A stretch of 64,000 nt of DNA from Rhodanobacter sp. C05 (GCF_002001165.1 NZ_MUNQ01000022.1:53438-117437); one strand, 5' to 3'; shown: positions 16,925 to 26,487, counted from the stretch's first letter. Notes: generated from the letters alone by a model not told the origin. A program made the numbers and translations.

Positions 16925-17578
16925 TCAGGCTGCGACCGGTGCGTTGCGCACGTAGCCAGCCGTCTGGTTGCGTAACGCAGCTTGGAAGGCGGCCCGCGCC
17001 TCGCAGCGTTTGACGTAGGCATCGAGTATCGGGAATCCGGCCACCAGATCCGTATGCCGGATGAACCTCAGCACGGTAGTCATCAGAATGTCGGCCGCCG
17101 TGAAACAGCCAAGCAGATAATCGCGACCGTCGAGCCATGCGGAAAGCGCGGTCAATCGAGCCATCACCTCGTCGACCGCGCCAGCACGTCGCAGCTTTGC
17201 CCATTCTTCGCCCTGGTGCAGCACGTCCAACACGAAAAGATTCCAGATCGGCAGCTCGACGGTATTGAGCGCCGTGAACATCCAGGTGAGCGTTTCAGCG
17301 CGCCGGCCGGCAGGCATGAGCGCTTCGCAATGTTCGGCAATCGCATAGACGATGGCACCCGATTCGATCAAGGTCCCGTCACTGGATTCGAGAACGGGCA
17401 CCAGTCCGAAAGGATGTTTGCGCCGATAGGCATCGGAGTTCCGTTCCTCGATGCCGACCCATCGGCTTTCATAGGCAAGCCCTGCCTCTTCGAGCGCCCA
17501 GCGCACGCGCAGATCACGCACCAGCCCCTGTGCAAAAGGCGGTACCCAGCTGAAGCCCCACACGGCGATCTTGTCCAT
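16925..17578 (-). CDS. Glutathione S-transferase family protein
   Basis: 217 residues, start ATG 17578 with AGGAGA upstream. The N-terminal thioredoxin-fold half shows LRVRWALEEAGLAYE, HPFGLVPVLE and LIESGAIVYAIAEH (the SGAI glutathione-binding turn); the C-terminal helical half shows CFTAADILMTTVL and AYVKRCEARAAFQAAL. It is the first gene of the DUF899 operon and is divergent from the regulator at 17730. It is similar in style to the GST at 36092. Confidence 0.9.
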   Translation of the reverse strand: MDKIAVWGFSWVPPFAQGLVRDLRVRWALEEAGLAYESRWVGIEERNSDAYRRKHPFGLVPVLESSDGTLIESGAIVYAIAEHCEALMPAGRRAETLTWMFTALNTVELPIWNLFVLDVLHQGEEWAKLRRAGAVDEVMARLTALSAWLDGRDYLLGCFTAADILMTTVLRFIRHTDLVAGFPILDAYVKRCEARAAFQAALRNQTAGYVRNAPVAA

Positions 17579-17729
17579 CTCGTTTCTCCTCACATGCGTG
17601 TCATGTCGGTGCCGGTTGTCTCCGGCACGTTGGTTGGTGAGCGTGGGATAGACTGCAGCCGGGCCATCGAAGGATGGGAGTGACAAGTGTGGCGGGATTC
17701 AAAAGGCTCGCTGAAATGAGCTCGGTCAA

Positions 17730-18950
17730 ATGGACTCGCTGATCACGGCTGCGGCACGCGCGCTTGCGGCGGGTGACCCGCTCGGCGCCCTGAAGCGGGT
17801 CGCCTTGCGCGACGATGCGCCTGCACTCGCACTGCGCGGCATCGCGATGGCCCAGCTCGGCGATTTTGCACGGGCGAAGGCGCTGCTGCGCCGCGCTGCA
17901 CGCGCCTTCGGCCCGCGCGAAACGATGGCCCGCGCACGCTGCGCCGTCGCCGAAGCCGAGATCGCGCTCGTCTCGCGCGACCTCGGCGAGCCCACGCAGG
18001 CACTCGATGCCGCGCGAGCCACGCTGGAAGCCCACGGCGATCACGCAAACGCTGCGCATGCGCGCTATCTCCAGGCCCGACGCCTGCTGTTGATCGGACG
18101 TCTCGACGACGCCGAGCGCACGCTCACCGAACTCGATCCGGCCACGTTGCCACCAGCATCGCGCGCCTCCTGCGAACTGGTCGTCGCGGGCATCGCAATA
18201 CGTCGCCTGCGCACGGCAACGGCGCGTGCCGCACTGGTTCGAGCCGGAAAGGCAGCGCGCCAGGCCGGCATTCCGGCGCTGATGGCGGAAGTCCAAAACG
18301 CCTTTCACGTACTGGAGCTGCCCGCCGCGCGCCTGATCGCCCAAGGCGATGAGCGACTCCTGCAGCTCGACGAGGTCGAGGCCTTGCTGGCCTCCACCGC
18401 GTTCGTCGTGGATGGGTGCCGTTACGTGGTGCGCGATGCGCGTTCGGCCATCTCACTGGAGCGGCGCCCGGTGTTGTTCATGCTGATACGGATCCTGGCC
18501 GAAGCATGGCCCGGCGATGTACCGAGGGCCACACTGATCGCGCGGGCCTTCCGCACCAGGCATGCCGATGAGTCGCATCGCGCGCGCTTGCGGGTCGAAA
18601 TCGGGCGTCTGCGCACGCTGCTTCGCACGGTGGCCGACATCAGTGCGACGAAGCAAGGCTTCACCCTGGTGCCGCAGCATGCCGGCGAGGTCGTCGTGCT
18701 GGCCCGGCCCGTCGACGACGCGCATGCGGCGGTGCTTGCCCTGCTCGCCGACGGAGAAGCGTGGTCGAGCTCGGCCCTGGCGCTGGCACTCGGCACCAGC
18801 CAGCGCAGCGTGCAGCGGGCACTCGATGCGCTGGCCACCGCAAGCAAGGTGGACGCGTTCGGTCGCGGCCGCGCCCGCCGCTGGATGACTCCGCCCGTGC
18901 CGGGATTCCCGACAAGCTTGTTACTCCCCGCGCCCTTCCCCGGCGACTAG
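17730..18950 (+). CDS. Transcriptional regulator with TPR-like N-terminus and winged-helix C-terminus
   Basis: 406 residues. The first 190 are Ala/Arg-rich helical repeats of tetratricopeptide type (AMAQLGDFARAKALLRRAARAF, GRLDDAERTLTELDP). The C-terminal part has a response-regulator-like winged helix (SLERRPVLFMLIRILAEAWPG ... ESHRARLRVEIGRLRTLL) followed by a second HTH (SSALALALGTSQRSVQRALDAL). It is divergent from the GST/DUF899 operon and 9 nt upstream of the beta-propeller gene. It probably senses a small molecule through the repeats and controls the neighbouring operon; this is inferred from position. Confidence 0.8.
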   Translation: MDSLITAAARALAAGDPLGALKRVALRDDAPALALRGIAMAQLGDFARAKALLRRAARAFGPRETMARARCAVAEAEIALVSRDLGEPTQALDAARATLEAHGDHANAAHARYLQARRLLLIGRLDDAERTLTELDPATLPPASRASCELVVAGIAIRRLRTATARAALVRAGKAARQAGIPALMAEVQNAFHVLELPAARLIAQGDERLLQLDEVEALLASTAFVVDGCRYVVRDARSAISLERRPVLFMLIRILAEAWPGDVPRATLIARAFRTRHADESHRARLRVEIGRLRTLLRTVADISATKQGFTLVPQHAGEVVVLARPVDDAHAAVLALLADGEAWSSSALALALGTSQRSVQRALDALATASKVDAFGRGRARRWMTPPVPGFPTSLLLPAPFPGD

Positions 18951-18959
18951 GATGGATGC

Positions 18960-19610
18960 ATGAAACGATCAAACGCCGAAATCATCAGCGAGTACGGTCC
19001 CTTCCCGGGTATCGACGACGTGCATGGCGTCACCTATGACGGCAAGCGCGTCTGGTTTGCCACCGGCGATGCACTGGCCGCGTTCGATCCGGCCAGCAAG
19101 GAAGCGCCGCGCACGATCGATGTCGCCGCGCACGCGGGTACGGCCTTCGATGGCCGCCACCTGTTCCAGATCGTCGAGAACGACATCCAGAAGATCGATC
19201 CGACGACCGGCCGCGTGCTCGCCACCATCCCGGCGCCAGGCGCGGGTGGCGACTCCGGACTCGCGTGGGCCGAGGGTACGCTCTGGGTCGGACAATACCG
19301 CGACCGCAAGATCCATCAGGTCGATCCCGAAACAGGAGCGATTCTTCGCAGCATCGCGTGCGACCGTTTCGTCACCGGCGTCACCTGGGTCGATGGCGAG
19401 CTCTGGCACGGCACCTGGGAAGGCGACGAAAGCGATGTGCGACACATCGACCCCGCTACCGGAGAAGTGCTCGAGAGCCTGCAGATGCCAGCTGGTGTGG
19501 GGGTATCGGGACTCGAATCCGATGGCAGCGACCGCTTCTTCTGCGGCGGCGGACGCAGCGGCAAGATCACCGCCATCCGCCGACCCAAAACCCGGGCCGG
19601 CTCACGCTGA
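18960..19610 (+). CDS. YncE-like / glutaminyl-cyclase-like beta-propeller protein
   Basis: 216 residues with no signal peptide. Four to five repeats of about 45 residues carry DPxTG turns (DPASKEAP, DPTTGRVL, DPETGAIL, DPATGEVL), each followed by a hydrophobic strand and a LWVGQY/LWHGTW type motif. This is a small beta-propeller like YncE or the glutamine cyclotransferase-like family. It follows the regulator gene by 9 nt and is probably co-transcribed. The length is short for a seven-blade propeller. Confidence 0.75.
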   Translation: MKRSNAEIISEYGPFPGIDDVHGVTYDGKRVWFATGDALAAFDPASKEAPRTIDVAAHAGTAFDGRHLFQIVENDIQKIDPTTGRVLATIPAPGAGGDSGLAWAEGTLWVGQYRDRKIHQVDPETGAILRSIACDRFVTGVTWVDGELWHGTWEGDESDVRHIDPATGEVLESLQMPAGVGVSGLESDGSDRFFCGGGRSGKITAIRRPKTRAGSR

Positions 19611-19721
19611 CACCTTAAGTTCTTCATGCCAGGCGCCACCAGGGCAACCATAGCGGGGAATGCTTCGCTCCCGCCCGTCCATGGCTACACTGGGTTTCAC
19701 GAAGAATGCAAGGATCACGCG

Positions 19722-20744
19722 ATGCGTTACCCAAGGACCATTTCCGGATCAATTCTTGCCGCCGGCCTGCTGGCAGGTTCGTTCGCCCTCGCCAACACCA
19801 CGCCACAGCGGCCAGGTCCGCAGTCCGACAGCACTGCAGCCGGAACCACGTGGCGAATCGGCGCCGTCAAATCACTCTCCGCACTGCAGGATGCCGATGC
19901 CCTGATCACAGCCGGCGCGCTTGCGCAGAACCTGTCGGGTGACGCAGGCAAATCGCTGAGCCTGCTGGATCGCGCCACGGTCATCGCACCTCAGGCCGCG
20001 GATATCGGTCTGCTTGATGTGATCCAGTGCGGTACACACCCTGGCTGCGACGCGCTGAAGCGGGAGGCACGTGTACGCAGCATCGATCCGCACAATGGCG
20101 ATGTATGGATGGCCGAGCTGCATGACGCCTCCACCCATGCGGACCTGGCGCGCATCGACGAGGCTCTCTCGAACATGGCGCGCTCCACCCATTTCAATTT
20201 CTATTTCGCGTCGCTCGGACGACGCTTCATTGCCGGGTTGAATCGTGTCCCCACACTACCGGACGATCCGGCGGACCGCGCCGGCACGCCCGAGGCACGA
20301 CGGCAGGAGCAGGCGATGAGCATGGTTGCCGCGCTGGCCATGCCGGCATTGCAGGATCTGATGCATGCCTGCCAGCCTGGCTCAACGGCCGGCGATGCCC
20401 GCCACAAGACTTGCCGTGATATCGCGACCTCGATGGAGCATGGCGACACCATGATTGCGAACTTGGTCGGCCTGCGGCTGCATGAATGGACCGCACGCGA
20501 CGCCGGCGATCGTGCCGAGGCCGTGGCGCAGCGCCGCCGCCTGCAGTGGCGGATGAATCAGCTCAGCGCGATCGCGGGAACACCCGCGTTGCCGCCGACG
20601 AAAGAGATCGCCACCATGCTGGCGCATGAGCGCGAGGTCGACAGCATCGACGCCATGCTCACCGACGCCGGCAGGCCGCTCGATCCGCCGACAGGCTGGC
20701 AACCACCGCAACCGCAAGGTGCACGCCCTCCGTCCAGTCCATGA
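19722..20744 (+). CDS. Exported hypothetical protein
   Basis: 340 residues from ATG 19722, the first Met that gives a signal peptide (RTISGSILAAGLLAGSFALA). The mature protein is Ala-rich and helical (LITAGALAQNLSGDAGKSL, MSMVAALAMPALQDLMHAC) with a few conserved-looking Cys and a Pro-rich tail (PPTGWQPPQPQGARPP). No known catalytic motif. It stands alone and is followed by a strong hairpin. Confidence 0.7.
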   Translation: MRYPRTISGSILAAGLLAGSFALANTTPQRPGPQSDSTAAGTTWRIGAVKSLSALQDADALITAGALAQNLSGDAGKSLSLLDRATVIAPQAADIGLLDVIQCGTHPGCDALKREARVRSIDPHNGDVWMAELHDASTHADLARIDEALSNMARSTHFNFYFASLGRRFIAGLNRVPTLPDDPADRAGTPEARRQEQAMSMVAALAMPALQDLMHACQPGSTAGDARHKTCRDIATSMEHGDTMIANLVGLRLHEWTARDAGDRAEAVAQRRRLQWRMNQLSAIAGTPALPPTKEIATMLAHEREVDSIDAMLTDAGRPLDPPTGWQPPQPQGARPPSSP

Positions 20745-20749
20745 GCCAT

Positions 20750-20782
20750 GCGTGCCATGGCGTGACCCGCGCCATGGCACGC
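20750..20782. terminator. Strong hairpin between convergent genes
   Basis: Perfect 13-bp arms (20750-20762 and 20770-20782, core GTGCCATGG / CCATGGCAC) with a 7-nt loop, starting 5 nt after the stop at 20744. There is no T run on either side. The convergent beta-lactamase gene ends at 20945, so this may serve both directions. Confidence 0.6.
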
Positions 20783-20944
20783 GGAACAAGTTGCCGCCAT
20801 TGCTGCACGCGTAGCACAAGACGGTTGATCGTCATGCTGATTTCGCGGAGGGCAGTTCGTCAAATAGTGGAGAGCACCGCGCAAGCCGGCTACGGTCGAA
20901 ACCTGGTCGGTCCACATGCCGAAGACAAGAGGTCGCCATACCTT

Positions 20945-21970
20945 TCAAGGATGAAGTGACGCGACGGCCGCGCGGGCAATATCCGCAAACAGGGCATCAC
21001 GCTGCGCGTCCGAAGCATGCGAATCGGTGAGGAAGGCAGCAACGATCACCGTGTGACCGTCCGGCCCACTCAGAATGCCGATGTCGTTGTATGCAGCCGT
21101 CCGGCCATCCAGTGAACCCGACGTGCCTGTCTTGTCGGCAAGACCAACTCCTTGCGGCACCCCTGCCCGCAAACGGTTGGGAATGGTTTGGGCAGCCATC
21201 AGGCCGAGCAGATATTGCGTGGAAGCCTGCGTCAGCAGCTCATTGTCATGCAGCTTGCGCAGGAACCCGACAGCGGCATCCGGCGTACTTCGATTGGTCG
21301 GAGCATCAAGAAAAGCCTTGAAGCCGCGACGATAGCGTTCGAGCGATGCCTGTGCGGATTCCTTCACCGGCATCTCCTGCCCGGGCCCCAGGTCCTGAAA
21401 TATCCGCGCCACTCCAGCCTCGTCCATATCCACTCGCATGCCATCGATGCCATGCGCGCGCAGGAACGCAGTAACCACTTGCGGACCACCGACGACCTTC
21501 ACCAATGCATCCACGGCCGTGTTGTCGCTTTCGCTGACCGCGGCTTTCAACAACTGTTCGACCGTGAACGTCATCCGCTCGCCGCGGAAATGCGCACCGA
21601 TCGATGGCACGGCCGATCCACTCAGCACATCCGCACGGCTCACACTCACCTGCTGTTGCAGCGAGAGCTTGCCTGCATCGACACGCGATAGCACCGCAGC
21701 GGCCACCGGCGCCTTGAACACGCTCATCATCGGAAAGGCCTGCCCGGCGTTGACGCCAGCTTCGGTACCGCTTTGCAAATCAAGCACGGCAACACCCAAT
21801 GTTCCTGGACGCGCCCGCTGCGCCAGCGCATCAAGTTTCTGCTGCAGCCGGACATCCGGCGTTTTCGTCGCGGCAGCATCGAGCGCTTTCGCAGATGGAG
21901 TCATGCAGGCGAACGACAGCGCGAGCATTGCCGCAGCCATGGTAGAGCGACGAGTATTTGGGCGGTCCAT
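20945..21970 (-). CDS. Class A beta-lactamase
   Basis: 341 residues with a signal peptide (MAAAMLALSFACMTPSAKA region) starting at ATG 21970; an in-frame ATG at 22048 is possible but less likely. All class A boxes are readable: SVFK (S83-K86), SDN (148-150), a Glu in DMDEAG (E184) at the place of the deacylating residue, and KTG (280-282) in ADKTGTSG. The SVFKAPVAAAVL style resembles the A2 subclass. It is probably a periplasmic enzyme hydrolysing penicillin-type beta-lactams. No mobile element or LysR-type ampR neighbour is adjacent, so it looks like a resident chromosomal gene. Spectrum cannot be read from sequence. Confidence 0.92.
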   Translation of the reverse strand: MDRPNTRRSTMAAAMLALSFACMTPSAKALDAAATKTPDVRLQQKLDALAQRARPGTLGVAVLDLQSGTEAGVNAGQAFPMMSVFKAPVAAAVLSRVDAGKLSLQQQVSVSRADVLSGSAVPSIGAHFRGERMTFTVEQLLKAAVSESDNTAVDALVKVVGGPQVVTAFLRAHGIDGMRVDMDEAGVARIFQDLGPGQEMPVKESAQASLERYRRGFKAFLDAPTNRSTPDAAVGFLRKLHDNELLTQASTQYLLGLMAAQTIPNRLRAGVPQGVGLADKTGTSGSLDGRTAAYNDIGILSGPDGHTVIVAAFLTDSHASDAQRDALFADIARAAVASLHP

Positions 21971-22153
21971 GGGGCGTTGCCTTGTCGAGGGAGAACCAGC
22001 GCAATCTTGCACACGATTATGGCGGAGCCATGGCCCATCGCTGGCCAAGCCTGGTCGCCCGCCTCACGTTCGTTGCAGGCGGTGTTTTCCTGCGTTCGAG
22101 TCCGGAAGCGTTTCTGGCCTTAGACTGTCCCGCTGAGCCTCTGGAGATTCCGC

Positions 22154-22876
22154 ATGCGCAGCCTGGACTTCAGTTCGTGGCATACGCTTCTTTCGACCCT
22201 GCTCGGACTGTCCGTGATCACGCTGCTTGGCGTTGGCATACGCCTGTTGGCGATGCAGGCAATCCAGCAGCGGCGTGAACGCGAGAACCGCCAGATCAAC
22301 GAACGCCTGCGCACGCTCATTGCGGCTTACAAGACACTGGGCGGTTCGTTCAGCGGCAATCTCACGGTCGACCCCAGCCACATGCGCGATCTGCGGCAAC
22401 GTCGCGAACAGGCACTTGCCGACGCTTCCAATCCTGCCTCAACCGAAAACGCCATGCCGGCTTCAACCTCTGCCGCGCCATTGTCCGGTGGCGAACGCGC
22501 ACGACGGATACGCGACGCTGTCGAGGCTGCCCTGTCCGACATCATTCTTCTCGGCACGGAGGATCAGGTGCGCCTTGCCGCAAAGGCTGCCACCGAACTG
22601 GCCGAAGGGCGCCCTACCCACACCGCTGAACTGGTGACATCGCTGCGCGACTTCATCCGCCAGGTGCTGGACCTGGAACCCATTCCGGCAAAACTCTCCA
22701 TTCCCATGCAGGGACCGACTCGCGTCGCCGCAACACGCGGCAAGGGCGAAAACGGTGACAAGGGCAATGCCGGAGGTGGTGGCACAAAGGGCAGCGGCGG
22801 ATCGGGTGGCGGCATGGGTGGCATGGGTATGGGCGGAAGCCAACTTGGCGATGACGATACCGACCATCATCACTAG
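22154..22876 (+). CDS. Hypothetical membrane-anchored protein with Gly-rich tail
   Basis: 240 residues. One N-terminal helix (LSTLLGLSVITLLGVGIRLLA) anchors a soluble part with a coiled-coil-like start (QRRERENRQINERLRTLIAAYK) and a middle domain (RIRDAVEAALSDIILLGTEDQVRLAA). The tail is low-complexity glycine (GGGGTKGSGGSGGGMGG) ending in three His. CTGGAGA precedes the ATG. Similar proteins are known in gammaproteobacteria, but I know no function. Confidence 0.75.
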   Translation: MRSLDFSSWHTLLSTLLGLSVITLLGVGIRLLAMQAIQQRRERENRQINERLRTLIAAYKTLGGSFSGNLTVDPSHMRDLRQRREQALADASNPASTENAMPASTSAAPLSGGERARRIRDAVEAALSDIILLGTEDQVRLAAKAATELAEGRPTHTAELVTSLRDFIRQVLDLEPIPAKLSIPMQGPTRVAATRGKGENGDKGNAGGGGTKGSGGSGGGMGGMGMGGSQLGDDDTDHHH

Positions 22877-22921
22877 CCATGTCTGGCTCGATGGATTCAC
22901 GATCCGGGGAGGCGCTGCACC

Positions 22922-24148
22922 ATGAGCCTGATCGACAAGACTGCTGCAGTGCCTTCATCGACCGATGAAATGGTTCAGCCCATCACTGTGGCCGAGCGCA
23001 TTCACGCCATCGACATGCTCAGGGGCATTGCCTTGTTCGGCGTGCTCGCGGTAAATCTGGTGGGCGAGTTCCGGGTATCGCTGTTCCAGCAGTTTCTTCC
23101 CGCAACGCCCTTCCTCTCGTCGCTCGACGGTGCAGTAGAGAACTTCATCTCGATCTTTTTGGAGATGAAGGCGTTTGCGCTGTTCTCGATGCTGTTCGGC
23201 GTGGGGCTGGCCATCCAGTCGGAGCGACTTGCGCGCAGCGGTTGTCGACTGCGTCTGCTGGTACGGCGCCTGGTGGCCTTGCTCGCGATCGGCCTGGTAC
23301 ATCTGCTGCTGATCTGGAACGGCGACATCCTGACCGAGTACGCCCTGGCCGGATTCGTGGTGCTGCCGTTGCTATGGCTGCCCATCTGGAGCACGGCACT
23401 GGCCGCACTCGGGCTGCTCGCGTTCTATGTCGCCATGCCGGCCCTGTCCCTCCCGATCCCCTGGCCTTCCATGGTCTGGCTGCAACAGCATGTGTCCGAG
23501 GCCAATCACGTTTATGCCACCGGTTCGTACGGACAAATCCTGCGTTTCAGCTGGCACGAACTGGCTTGCATCCTGCCACTGCACGAGTTCGTGTTCCCAC
23601 GCACCTTGGGGCTGTTCCTGGTTGGCATGTTGGCGTGGCGTTCGGGCGTGCTGCGGAACCCGCGTCGGCACCGTGGCCTGCTGCTTGTCGTGATCGGCCT
23701 CGGTTTGCTGGGAATGCTATTGAATTCACCGACCCTGACGCAGGCGATTGCATCCTGGGGCCTGCCACCCGCGACGAGGCCGTGCCTTGAAAACGCCGCA
23801 GGCATCTTCATGGGACTTGGCTATGGCGCATCGGTTATTGCGCTGGTCGAGTTCACTCGTGCCCGGAGCATCCTTCAGGCATTCGCGCCGCTTGGCCGCA
23901 TGGCATTCACCAACTATCTGATGCAGTCCCTGATCTTCGGCTGGGTGTTTTTTGGCTATGGACTTGGCTATTTCGGCCGGCTTGGTGCGGCCGAGACCCT
24001 GCTCTTCGGCATCATTTTCTACGCGTGCCAGATGGCTCTGAGCGCCTGGTGGCTGCGCCGATACCGCTTTGGGCCCATCGAGTGGTTGTGGCGGACGCTG
24101 ATGTATGGGGTACGCCAGCCGATGATGGTTTCCGCTGCAACACGATGA
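22922..24148 (+). CDS. DUF418 family (YeiB-like) membrane protein
   Basis: 408 residues with about ten membrane helices. The signature start AERIHAIDMLRGIALFGVLAVNLV and the C-terminal DUF418 block (FAPLGRMAFTNYLMQSLIFGWVFFGYGLGYFGRL ... WWLRRYRFGPIEWLWRTLMYG, read as separate pieces) are clear. Inner membrane; proposed transporter or acyltransferase-like role is not established. It lies 45 nt after the preceding gene. Confidence 0.9.
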   Translation: MSLIDKTAAVPSSTDEMVQPITVAERIHAIDMLRGIALFGVLAVNLVGEFRVSLFQQFLPATPFLSSLDGAVENFISIFLEMKAFALFSMLFGVGLAIQSERLARSGCRLRLLVRRLVALLAIGLVHLLLIWNGDILTEYALAGFVVLPLLWLPIWSTALAALGLLAFYVAMPALSLPIPWPSMVWLQQHVSEANHVYATGSYGQILRFSWHELACILPLHEFVFPRTLGLFLVGMLAWRSGVLRNPRRHRGLLLVVIGLGLLGMLLNSPTLTQAIASWGLPPATRPCLENAAGIFMGLGYGASVIALVEFTRARSILQAFAPLGRMAFTNYLMQSLIFGWVFFGYGLGYFGRLGAAETLLFGIIFYACQMALSAWWLRRYRFGPIEWLWRTLMYGVRQPMMVSAATR

Positions 24149-24244
24149 ACTTGGCTGCCGGACCCGACGGCATGTCGATCCCGCATGCACTCGTTCGTCG
24201 CAAGTAAGAAGGCGGCCATACCGGCCACTGCCGAGGAAACAGCC

Positions 24245-24601
24245 ATGTCCTACATCGATGGTTTCGTGATCGCCGTACCCAACGCCAACCGCGAGCAGTT
24301 CATTGCGCACGCCAGCACCTTTGACGCCATTTTCATGGAGTTCGGCGCCACACGCGTGGTGGAGTGCTGGGGCGACAACGTGCCCGAAGGCAAACTCACC
24401 GATTTCCGGCGCGCCGTGCAGGCAGAGCAAGACGAATCCGTGGTGTTCTCGTGGGTGGAATGGCCCGACAAGGCCACCCGCGATGCCGGCATGGAGAAAT
24501 TCATGAAGGATCCGCGCATGGCGGCCGCGAGCGACTGCCCCTTCGACGGCAAGCGCATGATCTTCGGCGGTTTCGTGCCGGTGGTAAGCCTGCCCGCGTA
24601 G
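24245..24601 (+). CDS. DUF1428 family protein
   Basis: 118 residues, start ATG 24245 after GAGGAAACA. Family phrases: YIDGFVIAVPNANREQFI, FMEFGATRVVECWGDNVPEG, TDFRRAV, VVFSWVEWPDKATRDAGM and CPFDGKRMIFGGFVPV. This is a dimeric alpha-beta-barrel (ferredoxin-like) fold protein of unknown function. It is followed 72 nt later by an SRPBCC gene, a frequent neighbour. Confidence 0.92.
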   Translation: MSYIDGFVIAVPNANREQFIAHASTFDAIFMEFGATRVVECWGDNVPEGKLTDFRRAVQAEQDESVVFSWVEWPDKATRDAGMEKFMKDPRMAAASDCPFDGKRMIFGGFVPVVSLPA

Positions 24602-24673
24602 CTAGGCAAGGTCGCTCCATCCACCCATTCGCCCTGCAAGACTGAGGGCTGATCCTCTGCAACGGAAACCATC

Positions 24674-25120
24674 ATGGCTACCGACACCATCCGTCTCCAT
24701 CGCGTGCTGCGCGCTCCGCCCGAACGCGTCTACCGCGCCTTCCTCGACGCCGATGCGATCGCCAAGTGGCTTCCACCGAACGGCTTTACCTGCAAGGTGC
24801 ATCAGCTCGACGCACGCATCGGCGGAAGCTACCGGATGTCGTTCACCAACTTCTCCACCGGCAACGGCCACAGCTTCGGGGGCACCTACCGTGAGCTCGT
24901 GCCGGGCGAGCGCATCCAGTACAACGATCGTTTCGAGGACCCCAACCTGCCCGGCGAGATGACCACCACCATCACTCTGCGTGCCGTGTCCTGCGGCACC
25001 GACTTGCACGTGGTGCAGGAAGGCCTGCCCGAGATGATCCCGGTCGAGCTGTGCTACATGGGCTGGCAGGAATCGCTGGTACTGCTCGGCAAGCTGGTGG
25101 AGCCGGAAATCCCGGACTGA
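24674..25120 (+). CDS. SRPBCC family protein (AHSA1-like)
   Basis: 148 residues: TIRLHRVLRAPPERVYRAFLDADAIAKWLPP, GGSYRMSFTNFSTG, GGTYRELVPGERIQYNDRFE and a C-terminal helix (MGWQESLVLLGKLVEP). It is a START/AHSA1-like ligand-binding fold in the cytoplasm, probably in one transcript with the DUF1428 gene. The ligand is unknown. Confidence 0.9.
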   Translation: MATDTIRLHRVLRAPPERVYRAFLDADAIAKWLPPNGFTCKVHQLDARIGGSYRMSFTNFSTGNGHSFGGTYRELVPGERIQYNDRFEDPNLPGEMTTTITLRAVSCGTDLHVVQEGLPEMIPVELCYMGWQESLVLLGKLVEPEIPD

Positions 25121-25251
25121 CCAGCGCTACGGAGAACCGCGGCATGCTGACCGTCGATGCTCACATGCCTTGTCGATACCGTTACCGGCTGGAGACAGCC
25201 GTATCAATAACGGGAGTCGGCGCAGACCAGCCTGCCAGTCACCCAGCTGAC

Positions 25252-25300
25252 AAGGGCAGGTTCATTTATCCATTCGCGGTAAATGAACCTGCTCTCCCTT
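25252..25300. terminator. Hairpin between convergent genes, built from a repeat unit
   Basis: Perfect 13-bp arms 25256-25268 (GCAGGTTCATTTA) and 25280-25292 with an 11-nt loop, extended by AAGGG / CCCTT outside. It lies between convergent genes ending at 25120 and 25317, so it probably terminates both. The arm contains the AGGTTCA-type core shared with other repeat copies in the window. Confidence 0.6.
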
Positions 25301-25316
25301 GTTCCTGGAGGTATCC

Positions 25317-25997
25317 CTAGTTGTCGTGTGCCGCGTGCATGCGGCGGATGCGCACTGTGCTGCCACCCTCATAGGTCACCACGTAGGTGGAGCCTTCATG
25401 CGCCTGTTGCGCCACGTGCACGGGGTCGGCCTGGATGGCTTTCTGCAGATCGTCCTGGTGAAACGCCGCCAGATCGCCTGCCGGAATCAGCATCAGGGGC
25501 GGGCTGATCTGCTGGAAGCTGGTGAAGTGGCCACCGCACTTGGTTGTGTTGGACTCGAACTTGAGCCAGCCCTGGCCGCAGCTCGCGCCGGATACTTCCG
25601 GCAGGCGCTTGAGCCAGATGAAATACTTGTTCTCGTGGGTGATCCAGACCCGATTGCGTCGGGTATCGTCGCCGCCGATATCGTCCGACTTCCACAAGCG
25701 GACCAGCGAAGCCTTGTGGCAGTCGGCTGATGCGCATTCCTGCAGCACGAGGTACTCATTGTCCTGCAGATGGATCGGCTCGATGCTGAGGATATCGTCC
25801 TTCACCAGCGCCTGCGCCGGGAACACCACCGAAGGCATGCGCGGATCGACCCTGAAGTCGCCGGAGATCAGATAGCCGCCGTGTTGCGATGAGTACGCTG
25901 GCGCAGCGACCTTGACCGCAGGCAGATTGGTTTGCGCCGAGGCAACCAGACTCGCCAGGGCCAGGCTACCTAGCCATGGGGTGCGCGCGTGTTTCAT
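25317..25997 (-). CDS. Exported hypothetical protein
   Basis: 226 residues with a signal peptide (LGSLALASLVASAQT). The mature part has paired Cys (ECASADC and CGQGWLKFESNTTKC), aromatic strands (NRVWITHENKYFIWLKRLP) and a C-terminal half ending VVTYEGGSTVRIRRM. Probably periplasmic with disulfides. No family recognised; it is next to two small lipoprotein genes on the same strand but 22 nt apart, so co-transcription is possible. Confidence 0.7.
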   Translation of the reverse strand: MKHARTPWLGSLALASLVASAQTNLPAVKVAAPAYSSQHGGYLISGDFRVDPRMPSVVFPAQALVKDDILSIEPIHLQDNEYLVLQECASADCHKASLVRLWKSDDIGGDDTRRNRVWITHENKYFIWLKRLPEVSGASCGQGWLKFESNTTKCGGHFTSFQQISPPLMLIPAGDLAAFHQDDLQKAIQADPVHVAQQAHEGSTYVVTYEGGSTVRIRRMHAAHDN

Positions 25998-26019
25998 CGG
26001 TCCCGTGACTCCCTTGTCC

Positions 26020-26433
26020 CTAGAAATCGATACCGCCTACGACCGGGCCATTTTCGCCCTCTGTGAACCAGAAACGACTGCCGCCCCCGGCACAATGAAG
26101 TACATAGCCGACATTCGGTCGCGCGTTCAATTTCAAATGACCGGTGAACGATACCGTGCCCACTGCATGGAAAATAGTGAATTTGTGTTCACCCGGCGGC
26201 ACATAAGACACCGGGTTGGGCATGGAGAGCATTTGAGCCGTTCTCAAGCCATCGATAGCCACGATTTCAACAGGGCCTGAACCGAACGAATCGGGCTGAC
26301 AGATGGGCTCAGCGAGAATTTGTGCCTGTTGGCCACGCACAGCACCCGGAGCGACATAAGCGACCTTGGTCATGGCACACGCCGGAAGCAGCAGGGCAAG
26401 AGCGATGACTGCCCACGGTTTGACTGATTTCAT
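26020..26433 (-). CDS. Small lipoprotein, sister of the next gene
   Basis: 137 residues starting at ATG 26433 with a lipobox (ALALLLPAC, Cys lipidated). The body is a beta-rich domain with YVPPGEHKFTIFHAVG and a C-terminal GSRFWFTEGENGPVV. The same layout and the phrase TEGxNG recur in the lipoprotein at 26488-26919, so the two look like diverged tandem duplicates. The PPGxHxFTxxF pattern recalls DUF2846-type lipoproteins, a weak match. Confidence 0.7.
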   Translation of the reverse strand: MKSVKPWAVIALALLLPACAMTKVAYVAPGAVRGQQAQILAEPICQPDSFGSGPVEIVAIDGLRTAQMLSMPNPVSYVPPGEHKFTIFHAVGTVSFTGHLKLNARPNVGYVLHCAGGGSRFWFTEGENGPVVGGIDF

Positions 26434-26487
26434 TTTATGGATACCGGAAAAATTATTATTGATGCGAAGCCACTTCATGAAAATGCT

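Noticed and set aside
20945..21970. Class A beta-lactamase as a newly acquired resistance gene
   Set aside because: Base composition and context look native; no IS, integron or plasmid gene is adjacent.
25252..25300. Riboswitch-like hairpin
   Set aside because: Lies between two convergent genes, so it is downstream of both; a terminator from a repeat unit is simpler.
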